The notes under the pieces: model-generated
What the model was told of the DNA's origin: nothing
Databases searched by the model: none
The model's input: only the letters and a program-made list of their open reading frames with translations
Shown: one piece after another, positions 35,534 through 43,432 of the stretch
Numbering within the stretch: position 1 is the stretch's first letter
How the letters are laid out: the number at the start of each line of letters is the position of its first letter
From: Agaribacillus aureus
GTDB lineage: Bacteria; Bacteroidota; Bacteroidia; Cytophagales; Cyclobacteriaceae
Length of the DNA: 64,000 nucleotides
Reading direction: 5' to 3'
NCBI GenBank assembly: GCA_030442055.1
Contig: JAUJEB010000001.1
Location: forward strand, 744,001 to 808,000
Program-made: the position numbers and the translations under genes

Positions 35534-37514
35534 AATTTCCTTTTAATTTTGTGTATTCAACCAGCAGCTTATCTTTCTCAATTTCATTGGCAGTAACCGT
35601 CTTTTCGAATTCACTCAGGTCTTTTTTGAACTGAGGATTATCCATGGTTTCGGAGGAGGGACGTTCGCCGTATTTGCGTACCATGGCGTTGGTAGACCTG
35701 TTCAAATTGGTTTGCAAAGAAATCATTTTCCAATTCAGTTCAGAAGGTTTATCTTTCACCTTATCCAATATAGAATGCAAACCGATGAGTGTGGTCATGG
35801 CTGAACCGATTGGCGCAGCTGTTTGACGAAATGAATCTCCTACCAGCGACGAGCTCGCCACACCTGTAAATGCGCCCAGCGCCACGGTTGAAACATCAAA
35901 AAAAGTATTCCAAAACCTTTTCTTTCTGACCCTGTCTTCCAATTGATAATTGATTTCCGACAATTTTCTGTCCATTTCCTGAGCGAGTTCCAGGTTGGCC
36001 TGGTAATTTTTAATTAGCTTCCTGGGATCTTCCCGGTCGTAAACATGAATATTTACCCGTTCTACATCCTCAGATATTCCGTCTGAGGCCGTAAATTTCA
36101 CGGTAACAGTCCGCTTATCAAAGCCGTTCACAAATGAAAATGGCGGTGTCCACGAGAAAATGCCTTTCTCAGCATCAAATTCAAATCCTTCGAAATCCGC
36201 CTCGGCGATAATTGATAAATCTTCATTTCCATTTAAATCTTCCACATCCAGCTTGATGACCAAAAGGGAATTTTCCTTGACAGCTTTTTCTGCCATAGGC
36301 TCAATTTTTGGTGGATAATTTTTCGGGTCTACTCTGATGCTGATGGTATCAAAATCAGTTAATACACCATCGGAGGCACTAAAAATCAAATCGTATTCCG
36401 TCTTTGCGTTGGCATAAGAAAAATTTGGTTTCCATTGAAATTTACCGGACTCGTGGTGAAAAGCAAAGTCCCCTCTTTTGATATCAGCCGTTTGTATATC
36501 GTAGAATAGCGGATCGCCATCCTGATCCGTAGCTTTTACTGAAAATGACAGCAATTTGTCCTCATCAATATAATAGTTTTTGGTAGGGTTTCGAAATACC
36601 GGCGGGTGCTGAATGTCATTGACCAATAGCTGGTAACTGTTTTTAGCCACAAGGCCGGTCTCATCCTTAGCGATGAAGGTGATGTTAAAAGTTCTTTGTT
36701 TTGCCTGATCGTTATTTGGCGTCCATATAAAGGTAGCCCTGCGGTTATTTACTTCAAATGTCGCATTTTCGAAATGCATACCCACCCTGTTGTTGATATA
36801 ATAATCCAGGTGAATTCTGTCTTTTTGATTCTGGTCGCTGGCTTCAATAATCAGGGCAAACTCTTCCAACTCATTTAAAGTAATAAACCCGCCAAGAGGT
36901 TTTGAACTGGAGATAACTTTCAACGATGGCGCATATCGTTTCTCTATAATCTCAATAATGGCCGGTTGATTGGTTTCCTGGTCGGTAACGGGATCCCTGG
37001 CTGTAAAAATGATAGGAAATATGCCGGTGTCCCTAGGGCCAGGTGTCCACCTGAATTCATCTTTTTCCTGGTTGATGTTACCACCGAAGTCCCACGAAAA
37101 CGAATATTGCAAATCTGTTTTCTTTTTATTGGATGCCTCCAGCTTAATAATCAATTCCATACCGCTTTCCACTTTGTTCTTTTGGATTGGCTTGAAGACA
37201 GGTTTATATAATTCCAGGTCATATTGTGGTTGCTCCTGTTCCTGGGCCTTCGCTGAAAAGTTATAAGTTCCGGCGAAAACGACCAACAGCAATAACGTTA
37301 ACTTGATATTGTTCAAAACAAATGGCACAAAGCTCCGCGGTTTATTCCCCAGGCAGCTTTTTTCTTTCGGTATAGCGCCATGTGCCCCTCTCTCCTCATC
37401 TTTAAAAGTAATTGTTGAATCGGGATTGTGTGATGTGATCAAATTTAAAGAAACATTGTCCGCTGAGGCGGAACGCAAAAGTGGATCAAAATCCAAAACA
37501 TGCAAAATCAACAT
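35532..37514 (-). CDS. Exported protein with tandem Ig/cadherin-like repeats and a C-terminal coiled-coil/hydrophobic region
   Basis: Up to 660 residues. The hydrophobic signal-like stretch (LTLLLLVVFAGTYNFSAKAQ) begins about 70 residues after the first ATG (37514); a GTG at 37328 or TTG at 37316 would put it at the N-terminus and give about 595 residues, so the true start is uncertain. The mature part holds four to five repeats of about 90-95 residues (roughly 100-490) of the putative Ig / cadherin-like kind, each with a DxDGDP- or DQNQKD-type loop and a strand ending FxWTP or FQWKP (for example GKFQWKPNFSYA, GIFSWTPPFSFV, RATFIWTPNND). A charged helical region and a Gly/Ala/Ser-rich segment (FDVSTVALGAFTGVASSSLVG) follow. 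No catalytic domain is recognised; adhesion or a structural role is inference. Confidence 0.8.
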   Translation of the reverse strand: MLILHVLDFDPLLRSASADNVSLNLITSHNPDSTITFKDEERGAHGAIPKEKSCLGNKPRSFVPFVLNNIKLTLLLLVVFAGTYNFSAKAQEQEQPQYDLELYKPVFKPIQKNKVESGMELIIKLEASNKKKTDLQYSFSWDFGGNINQEKDEFRWTPGPRDTGIFPIIFTARDPVTDQETNQPAIIEIIEKRYAPSLKVISSSKPLGGFITLNELEEFALIIEASDQNQKDRIHLDYYINNRVGMHFENATFEVNNRRATFIWTPNNDQAKQRTFNITFIAKDETGLVAKNSYQLLVNDIQHPPVFRNPTKNYYIDEDKLLSFSVKATDQDGDPLFYDIQTADIKRGDFAFHHESGKFQWKPNFSYANAKTEYDLIFSASDGVLTDFDTISIRVDPKNYPPKIEPMAEKAVKENSLLVIKLDVEDLNGNEDLSIIAEADFEGFEFDAEKGIFSWTPPFSFVNGFDKRTVTVKFTASDGISEDVERVNIHVYDREDPRKLIKNYQANLELAQEMDRKLSEINYQLEDRVRKKRFWNTFFDVSTVALGAFTGVASSSLVGDSFRQTAAPIGSAMTTLIGLHSILDKVKDKPSELNWKMISLQTNLNRSTNAMVRKYGERPSSETMDNPQFKKDLSEFEKTVTANEIEKDKLLVEYTKLKGN

Positions 37515-37924
37515 AGTGTAGGTAAAATCAATGATAGTTTCCCCTTGTAATACAATACAGGTTTAAAAATATTATATAACGAAAAGTTTTAAAAGCTATT
37601 TCATGGAATAGTAAGATTTCTATAAAAAATAAGTGAAATAATACCAGTGCCTGCCAAAAAATGACCGACATAGAAAGCAATAAGGTAAAATACACCAGTT
37701 GCCCCCTAAATAATATTATTCTTTTTCCATATTTTTAAATAACTTTACGGCTTATGTATAAAACCAGAATTTCTTCATCGGTCATCACTGCCGGCTTCAT
37801 AATTGTAGCCTAGCAGAAATTTTAATGGCTTATTAGCTTGCAGATAGTCCCGCTACCTGCCACCATTATTTCTGCGCAAAATCCGGATTCTTTTTTTGTA
37901 TTTACTATTTCACTTTTGATTAAA
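37515..37924 (+). other. 410-base intergenic stretch before rsgA
   Basis: AT-rich and non-coding as far as can be seen. The region between 37838 and 37924 is open in the rsgA frame, but its translation does not resemble the family, so it is treated as leader. It probably holds the divergent promoters of the Ig-like gene and rsgA. No RNA gene was recognised. Confidence 0.5.
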
Positions 37925-38998
37925 ATGACCATGAGTAATTTATATACCCTGGGCTTTAACCAGGATTTAGCAAACTATATTGAAACAAATAATTTAAATA
38001 CATTTACTGTTGGCAGAGTTGCACAACAACATAGGGACGGCTACATTGTCCTGACTGGCCGGGAAAGCAAAAAGGCTACCATTACCGGTAACCTTCGTTA
38101 TACGGTTTCCGAAAAGTCGGAGCTACCGGTGGTTGGCGATTGGGTTTTACTTATTGATTCCGGCGATCTTTATTTGATATACCAGGTGCTACCCAGGCAT
38201 ACCCGCCTGGAACGTCAGGCACTACAAGGTTTAAGTGAATCGCAGCTTATCGCCTCAAATATCGACGAGGCGTTAATTGTGCAATCCGTGGACCAGAATT
38301 TCAATTTGAATCGCCTGGAAAGGTACATTTCAATCTGTCACACCGGAAATATTCAGCCCATCATTGTTTTAAACAAAATTGATCTTATTGATAATAATAG
38401 GCTTAATACATTAATCAACGAGGTCAGACAACGGATACCGAATGTTACGCTGATCACCACTACAACACTGTTTGAACATGGTGCCCATCAATTACTGGAA
38501 AAACTGCAACCGCAAAAAACATATTGCCTTGTAGGGTCATCCGGAGTTGGCAAATCGAGTTTGATCAATGCTTTGACAAAGCAAGACGTTATGAAAACCA
38601 GCAGTCTTAGCCAGGCACATCAAAAAGGAAAGCATACGACGACGCACAGAGAATTATTTGTACTAGACAATGGCGCCCTTATCATCGATACCCCCGGCAT
38701 GCGAGAGCTTGGTGTGACGGAAAGCGGCCACGGTCTGAGCCAGACCTTTGAACAAATTGATTTATTGGCAGCCGACTGTCAATTTGTAGACTGTTCTCAC
38801 ACAAGTGAACCCAATTGTGCCGTTTTAGAAGCGATCCGGCGGGGAGAGCTTGACGAGGGTGCCTTGAAAAATTTCAAAAAGCTGCAAAGAGAATCGCAAC
38901 GATTTGAAACCAGCAAGGCTGAGAAAAGAAAAATAGATAAAGGGTTTAGTAAAATGTATAAGGAGGTGATGAAAATGAGGAATAAGAGAAGGTTTTAG
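37925..38998 (+). CDS. rsgA: Ribosome small-subunit-dependent GTPase A (circularly permuted)
   Basis: A late 30S-assembly GTPase of about 357 residues from ATG 37925 (ATG 37931 is also possible). An N-terminal OB fold (about 30-95) precedes the permuted GTPase order G4-G5-G1-G3: NKID (about residue 157), then GSSGVGKSSL (about residue 208) and DTPGMRELG (about 255). The C-terminal zinc finger is visible as C-x4-C-x-H-x5-C (CQFVDCSHTSEPNC), followed by a basic tail (KMRNKRRF). The long form with a charged C-terminal extension is sometimes present beside a second, shorter RsgA, so this may not be the only copy. No operon partner is evident. Confidence 0.93.
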   Translation: MTMSNLYTLGFNQDLANYIETNNLNTFTVGRVAQQHRDGYIVLTGRESKKATITGNLRYTVSEKSELPVVGDWVLLIDSGDLYLIYQVLPRHTRLERQALQGLSESQLIASNIDEALIVQSVDQNFNLNRLERYISICHTGNIQPIIVLNKIDLIDNNRLNTLINEVRQRIPNVTLITTTTLFEHGAHQLLEKLQPQKTYCLVGSSGVGKSSLINALTKQDVMKTSSLSQAHQKGKHTTTHRELFVLDNGALIIDTPGMRELGVTESGHGLSQTFEQIDLLAADCQFVDCSHTSEPNCAVLEAIRRGELDEGALKNFKKLQRESQRFETSKAEKRKIDKGFSKMYKEVMKMRNKRRF

Positions 38999-39201
38999 AA
39001 GAAGTTGACCGGTTGTCTCCGGTATAATCCAAGGTAATATCTTGTTCCATAGCGGTTAACAATATTGGTAAATTTTCAATTGGTACAAAGCCAGAAGTTG
39101 TAAACTTGCTTTGGAACAAGATCTTTAATTTGCTCCAGATAATGGATCTGTAGTATTTGGACATAGATTGGAAACAGAAGCCGGTCAATATATGGAAGCT
39201 C

Positions 39202-39232
39202 TTGGTTTTGTGTATAAAATTTATTATTTTTG
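39202..39232 (+). promoter_or_regulatory. vapBC promoter (-33 TTG and -7 TATTTTTG)
   Basis: TTG at 39202-39204 and TATTTTTG at 39225-39232 match both Bacteroidota promoter elements with a 20-base gap, the best match in the window. Transcription would start near 39239, about 19 bases before the vapB ATG. Confidence 0.65.
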
Positions 39233-39240
39233 TGTACACA
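39206..39240. promoter_or_regulatory. Candidate VapB/VapBC operator: 22-bp-phased direct repeats plus palindrome
   Basis: TTTTGTGTA occurs at 39206-39214 and again at 39228-39236, exactly 22 bases apart (about two helical turns), and TGTGTACACA (39231-39240) is a perfect 10-bp palindrome. Both overlap the vapBC promoter. This is the layout expected for autoregulation by an antitoxin dimer or VapBC complex. Confidence 0.55.
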
Positions 39241-39257
39241 TTTTTATTAATAAATTT

Positions 39258-39455
39258 ATGCACAAAAGGACTAATATCGAAATTGATGTCGACTTATTGA
39301 AAAAGGCCATGGAACTCACCAATTTAAACACCATTAAAGACGTGGTTCATTATTCGCTTACAGAGATTATCAAAATGAACAAAAGAAAGCGGATTTTGAA
39401 GTTTAAGGGGAAGGTAAAGTGGCAAGGAGATTTAGATGAAATGCGTTCTATATGA
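39258..39455 (+). CDS. VapB-type antitoxin (ribbon-helix-helix/DUF2191-like)
   Basis: 65 residues from ATG 39258; an upstream in-frame start at 39168 would run through the promoter and is rejected. The sequence RTNIEIDVDLLKKAMELTNLNTIKDVVHYSLTEII is the usual DNA-binding half of small VapB antitoxins (a beta strand, then two helices), and the charged C-terminal half (KRKRILKFKGKVKWQGDLDEMRS) matches the part that wraps the toxin. Its last four bases overlap the toxin start (ATGA). It should neutralise the PIN toxin and repress the operon through the repeats at 39206-39240. Confidence 0.88.
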   Translation: MHKRTNIEIDVDLLKKAMELTNLNTIKDVVHYSLTEIIKMNKRKRILKFKGKVKWQGDLDEMRSI

Positions 39456-39841
39456 AAGAGGCTATTCTTGTTGATACCAGTGTCTGGATCAATTTTTTTA
39501 AAGGTATTGAAAGCCCGCAGGTTCGAACACTAACTGAATACATTCAAAAAGATTATCCCATTTATATATGCCCAACTATTATTCAGGAAATCCTGCAAGG
39601 CATAGGTAACGACAAACAGTACAGAAGTATCAAAGACCATTTGCTCGCTTTTAATATTCTTAACGACGACGCGTTGGCCGTTGCCCTTGCCAGTGTTGAA
39701 ATATATCGTTCATTAAGGAAAAAGGGCATCAGTATTCGGAAAAGTAATGATTGTTTAATTGCCCGATATGCTTTCAAATATTCGCTAAAAATTTTACATC
39801 AGGATAGAGATTTTGATATGATTCAGGCTAATTACAAGTAG
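39452..39841 (+). CDS. VapC-type PIN-domain ribonuclease toxin
   Basis: A 129-residue PIN-domain protein. The acidic residues that hold the catalytic metals are visible: Asp in ILVDTSVWINFFKG near the N-terminus, Glu in PTIIQEILQG (about residue 46), and Asp residues in the C-terminal SNDCLIARYA and LHQDRDFDMI. Family members cleave initiator tRNA or other RNAs and stop growth when free of antitoxin. The gene is coupled to vapB by a 4-base overlap. The pair sits between rsgA and the unusual membrane/protease cluster, so it may serve as a stabiliser of that region, which is inference. Confidence 0.9.
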   Translation: MKEAILVDTSVWINFFKGIESPQVRTLTEYIQKDYPIYICPTIIQEILQGIGNDKQYRSIKDHLLAFNILNDDALAVALASVEIYRSLRKKGISIRKSNDCLIARYAFKYSLKILHQDRDFDMIQANYK

Positions 39842-39911
39842 CCTATATTTTTCTGAAGGCACCTCATTCAAATAGCAAATTTTCAATGGATTTTGAAGCT
39901 GGAAGTTCTAT

Positions 39912-41513
39912 TCAAAACCCCCATCTGCCGGCATAGGCTTTTACGTGTTGTTTGAGCTGTTCGTTTTTTTCCTCGCCTTCCAGGTCGCAAACATGGCTAA
40001 TTTTTACTTTCGTTTTCTCACTGGCGCTATCCATTACCTGTTGATACAATCCGTGGTCGTCGTGGTGTTTATTGCACACTTTCTCGCGGCAGGTGAGATA
40101 GGTTATTTCCTTGTTGGTAATCATTTCCTCAAATTCCTCTTCAGAGCTTAAGTCCTCAACGGCCTCCTGGGGTGCGTCAACATGCCTCAGCGTTTCGGCC
40201 GGGGGAAGTGGGGTTCTTAGCAATTGTTCCACATCCAAAATGCCTTCGCCATATTTATCTGTTTCCCAGCCTTCGGGTTTAAGACTGCTATCTTTCAGCA
40301 CTTTTCTGAATGCCTCTACCCTTTGCCATCCCTTCTGGTACAGGGATGACAGTTTATTTTCTCCGTGATGGGCCAGCCAGAATGCAGCGGCTGCGGCAGT
40401 GATAGGCGTAGAAAATGAAGTTCCTTCACTCCAGCGATATTTAAACTTACCTTTCTTCCTCGAAAAGGGGATATACATATCAAAGCCTGGTGCACTGATA
40501 TCAATAGCCTTTCCTGAAAAAGTTTTTTCCCAGGGTTTGTTCTCATAGGTAGATGCCGATGTAGCGATCGTTTCGGGAAACCTGGCAGGATACAACCAGA
40601 TCTTCCCAAAATTCGGGACGTGACTTCCTCCTGCTGCCACCCAGATGATGCCGGCCTCATAGGCTTCTCTGACGGCCTCCCGCCACGAACGTTTTCTCAA
40701 CAAGCCCGCATGGCTCATGGTAATGATTTTGCAATTGTCCCTGATAGCCTGATGAGCGGCATGTGCCATTTTACAGTTAAAAGAAATAATGGTTTCCGAA
40801 ATTCGGTAAGGGATCAAATCCACATAAGGAAATATTCCGTCAGCACGGTCGGGGAATTCTTTATCACCACTTTTCCCATCTGTGGTCCGTCCGATAATGA
40901 CGCCGGCGGTGGCTGTTCCGTGGGCAGCCCATTTAAAAGGTTTAAAATTACGGAGCCGGTCCAGGGCATCGCGTTCTGACGGCCTGCCTCTGAAAAGGCT
41001 AAAAATCCGGTCCAGGAGGGTATAAACATAGTTGTATCCCAACTCATTTCTGATCTCTCTGATTTCCGGGTGTTTGGTATAGCCGGTATCAAACTGCGCC
41101 ATCCTGATGCCGGTGGCTGTTCCGCTAAATCCCCCCTCCCCTTTTTCGAAGGCCTCCAACGCATATCTCACAGCCTCTTTAATTTTAATGTTATCGTGGA
41201 ACCACATCGGTGATGGCCGGCCATCGGTTAATTCGTCTTCTACCTCCGGGATATTATTGCTATCATCTTCCACATCCGGGTCAACATCCAAAACACCCTG
41301 TATCTTAATCATGGACCTGGCAATGTCCCATGCCTCCCGTTCGTCACACCTAATCGCCATTTGAAAAAAACGCGCTTCTTCAAGCGGATTTTCCGCGTTA
41401 AACAAACATTTCAGTTTACCTCTAAAACGTTTTTTTATTTCGTTTTTGGCATTCCTTCTATGGTTGGTGTTATCAGTCAGGAATATCTCAAAATTGATTT
41501 TTCTCTTTCCCAT
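39912..41513 (-). CDS. S8 subtilisin-like serine peptidase, no signal peptide, altered oxyanion hole
   Basis: 533 residues. There is no signal peptide: the first 75 residues are charged and end in a propeptide-like IQGVLDVDPDVED. The subtilase domain (about 105-440) has the catalytic Asp in AQFDTGY (about residue 142), His in WAAHGTATAG (about 198) and Ser in EGTSFSTP (about 366). Where active subtilases have AAGN, supplying the oxyanion-hole Asn, this protein has AAGG (about 295). A C-terminal tail of about 90 residues carries a Cys/His-rich patch (LTCREKVCNKHHDDH). It is the last gene of a packed minus-strand run, 11 bases after the DUF4230 gene, and is likely cytoplasmic. Activity may be reduced or need an activator; this is inference. 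Confidence 0.87.
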   Translation of the reverse strand: MGKRKINFEIFLTDNTNHRRNAKNEIKKRFRGKLKCLFNAENPLEEARFFQMAIRCDEREAWDIARSMIKIQGVLDVDPDVEDDSNNIPEVEDELTDGRPSPMWFHDNIKIKEAVRYALEAFEKGEGGFSGTATGIRMAQFDTGYTKHPEIREIRNELGYNYVYTLLDRIFSLFRGRPSERDALDRLRNFKPFKWAAHGTATAGVIIGRTTDGKSGDKEFPDRADGIFPYVDLIPYRISETIISFNCKMAHAAHQAIRDNCKIITMSHAGLLRKRSWREAVREAYEAGIIWVAAGGSHVPNFGKIWLYPARFPETIATSASTYENKPWEKTFSGKAIDISAPGFDMYIPFSRKKGKFKYRWSEGTSFSTPITAAAAAFWLAHHGENKLSSLYQKGWQRVEAFRKVLKDSSLKPEGWETDKYGEGILDVEQLLRTPLPPAETLRHVDAPQEAVEDLSSEEEFEEMITNKEITYLTCREKVCNKHHDDHGLYQQVMDSASEKTKVKISHVCDLEGEEKNEQLKQHVKAYAGRWGF

Positions 41514-41524
41514 ATGAGCATCTT

Positions 41525-42805
41525 TTAACCATCGTTATTTTTTTTCTCTGGCAGGTCTGGATCCATACCAGAATTATGCGTGGTGAGTTCTTTTTCCTTA
41601 TCGGTTTGTTTTTGCCGGTGAATGCGATATAACTGGCCCCAGCTGACGGTATCCTGCATATGGGCCGTTTTGCGCACAAATCCATTTATGGACTTCATGA
41701 TACCGGCGAAAGCCATCCGCTGTTCTCCCAGCGTCTCAAAAGACGGGTGTTGCTTTCCTCCATAAATTTTATTCATTTCTTGTTTTAGCTCATTTATTTC
41801 GGGATCACTCAAAAGGGTATCTGCCATGATTCTTTGTTCCATCTCTGTATAATATGGCAGGCCTATGATAACCGAGTCTATCGGGGTATCATAGATCTCC
41901 GAAAAAAAGCGCTGGAAAAAGTTTGCGGCATTTTTGGTTGCTTTTTCCAAAATTTGCCGGTCATGGGCATCCTGTATCAACTTTATTTTACAGAGTTTTT
42001 TTACCCTTGCCACATCCTGGAATTTTAGCTTTCCCTTGTATTTAAACAACTCAAATCCCTTTAATTCCTTTTCCGGTATAAACCAGGGGTTGATATCGGC
42101 ATCCAGGATTTTTGGTTTTAAACCCCTGAGGACAATGTATTTCCTGTCTTCGTAATAAGTAAACTGGTTTTCAGAGAAGTCTTTGAAATCAAAGCCGGCT
42201 TTCACCCAGCCGCGACCAATATAGACCAGCTCTTTTTTGTCTTTATTTTTAGCCACCAGTTCGTTAATATAGTCTTCATGATCTCTTCGCTTTTGCGGTG
42301 ATGCGGAACCTGATAAATAAGCTGACAAGGTAGCTGAGGTATCACTGGCTATCGCCATGATAGCCTTTTTTTCATTTTTATGGACTACTTTATAGGTATA
42401 ATCATAGTGTTCCTGATTCCTTAATTGCCGGAATGCCCTTTTGTAAATACCAAACAATGAGCTGCCGCCATAATCTTTTTTATACGATTCCCTGTTCTCC
42501 TTGACTTCATCTATCGCCTCCTTGATTTCGCCATACAAATGCTCAAATTCTTCCTTTATCTCGGCAGCGGCTAAGGTATCGCTGGCTTTTTCATTGATAG
42601 AGGCTACCACCTCTCCATAGTATTCCGCACTGGTGAATTCTGCGATTTCCCTGACCGATTTTACCGACACAGGTGTATCAATGACCCTTGCCCTAACACT
42701 AAAGAAATTAAAAGGATCCCAGAAAGAAAATGCCACAACAGCTCCTGCCACTAACAGCACATCTAAAATAATTCTATAATTCCTGATAATGAATTGGAAA
42801 ATCAT
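41525..42805 (-). CDS. Membrane-anchored DUF4230 protein (long form)
   Basis: 426 residues. One N-terminal membrane helix (about 10-33, ILDVLLVAGAVVAFSFW) is followed by a long extracytoplasmic or cytoplasmic region. Residues about 40-140 are coiled-coil rich; the part from YIGRGWVKAGFDFKDFSENQF (about residue 200) through IVLRGLKPKILDADINPWF and VKKLCKIKLIQDAHDRQILEKATKNAANFFQRFF has the pattern of DUF4230, a family of unknown function. The last 80 residues are polar. It follows the second DUF4230 gene after 3 bases, so the two probably form a pair of related subunits. No enzymatic motif is seen. Confidence 0.72.
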   Translation of the reverse strand: MIFQFIIRNYRIILDVLLVAGAVVAFSFWDPFNFFSVRARVIDTPVSVKSVREIAEFTSAEYYGEVVASINEKASDTLAAAEIKEEFEHLYGEIKEAIDEVKENRESYKKDYGGSSLFGIYKRAFRQLRNQEHYDYTYKVVHKNEKKAIMAIASDTSATLSAYLSGSASPQKRRDHEDYINELVAKNKDKKELVYIGRGWVKAGFDFKDFSENQFTYYEDRKYIVLRGLKPKILDADINPWFIPEKELKGFELFKYKGKLKFQDVARVKKLCKIKLIQDAHDRQILEKATKNAANFFQRFFSEIYDTPIDSVIIGLPYYTEMEQRIMADTLLSDPEINELKQEMNKIYGGKQHPSFETLGEQRMAFAGIMKSINGFVRKTAHMQDTVSWGQLYRIHRQKQTDKEKELTTHNSGMDPDLPEKKNNDG

Positions 42806-42808
42806 AGA

Positions 42809-43432
42809 TCAATTTTCTTCAAAGTTGTTCTCATTCACCACCAACTCCCTGATAGCCAACTCGTGTTGCGGGTTAAATATGATATCTATTTCTTCAAACC
42901 CAATATTTCCAAGTAGTCCTTCCAGGAAAATCCGTGTATTCTTTTTAGTCGCTTCAATGATGCCAAGGTATTGAAGGCTGCTCCTGATTTCCATTTCTCC
43001 TTTTTGATAAAATTCGTCAATCTCCGTGGTAGATATCTTGTTGAAAAGCTTTTTGCTATCTGTATTTTCCTGGTCGACTACAAATTTTTCAGCCGGATAA
43101 GAGAAATTTAATAATTCTATCGGCGGAACTTTGAGTTTTATCTGTTTTCCGTTAATTTCCACATCGTCGCTGGTAATCCGTGACAGGTCAATGCCGGTTT
43201 TAATGGTGGCCTCGGTATCCGCCATGAAGGTGGCTGAATTGACCTTGATGACAAACAGGATTCTCTTGTCTTTCACCGCCATAATTTTCTTGTTCACCAC
43301 CGTTTCCGTCGTTGCCAGCTTTGCTACATTTTTAATTTTACTAATGACAAATGCCCGGTCAGGCCCGGTGTTGCAGGCATTTATGGACAGCGCGATTGCA
43401 GTTAAAAGAACGCTATTTTTAACCCACCTCAT
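42809..43432 (-). CDS. DUF4230 lipoprotein (short form)
   Basis: 207 residues. The N-terminus MRWVKNSVLLTAIALSINAC looks like a lipoprotein signal with Cys at position 20 (lipobox I-N-A-C, not ideal). The rest is a single DUF4230-like domain: LATTETVVNKKIMAVKD, VNSATFMADTEATIKTGIDLSRI, KLKVPPIELLNFSYPAE, IRSSLQYLGIIEATKKNTRIFLEGLL, IDIIFNP. It overlaps the muramidase gene by 14 bases and precedes the larger DUF4230 gene by 3 bases. If lipidated it would sit in the periplasm while its neighbours appear to be inner-membrane or cytoplasmic proteins. Confidence 0.75.
   Translation of the reverse strand: MRWVKNSVLLTAIALSINACNTGPDRAFVISKIKNVAKLATTETVVNKKIMAVKDKRILFVIKVNSATFMADTEATIKTGIDLSRITSDDVEINGKQIKLKVPPIELLNFSYPAEKFVVDQENTDSKKLFNKISTTEIDEFYQKGEMEIRSSLQYLGIIEATKKNTRIFLEGLLGNIGFEEIDIIFNPQHELAIRELVVNENNFEEN

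Noticed and set aside
39005-39188. Imperfect inverted repeat ahead of vapBC (TTGACCGG / CCGGTCAA outer arms; TCTTGTTCCA / TGGAACAAGA inner arms), possibly two facing gene relics.
   Set aside because: The arms match only in short blocks and neither strand gives a recognisable protein; it may be chance or very old debris.
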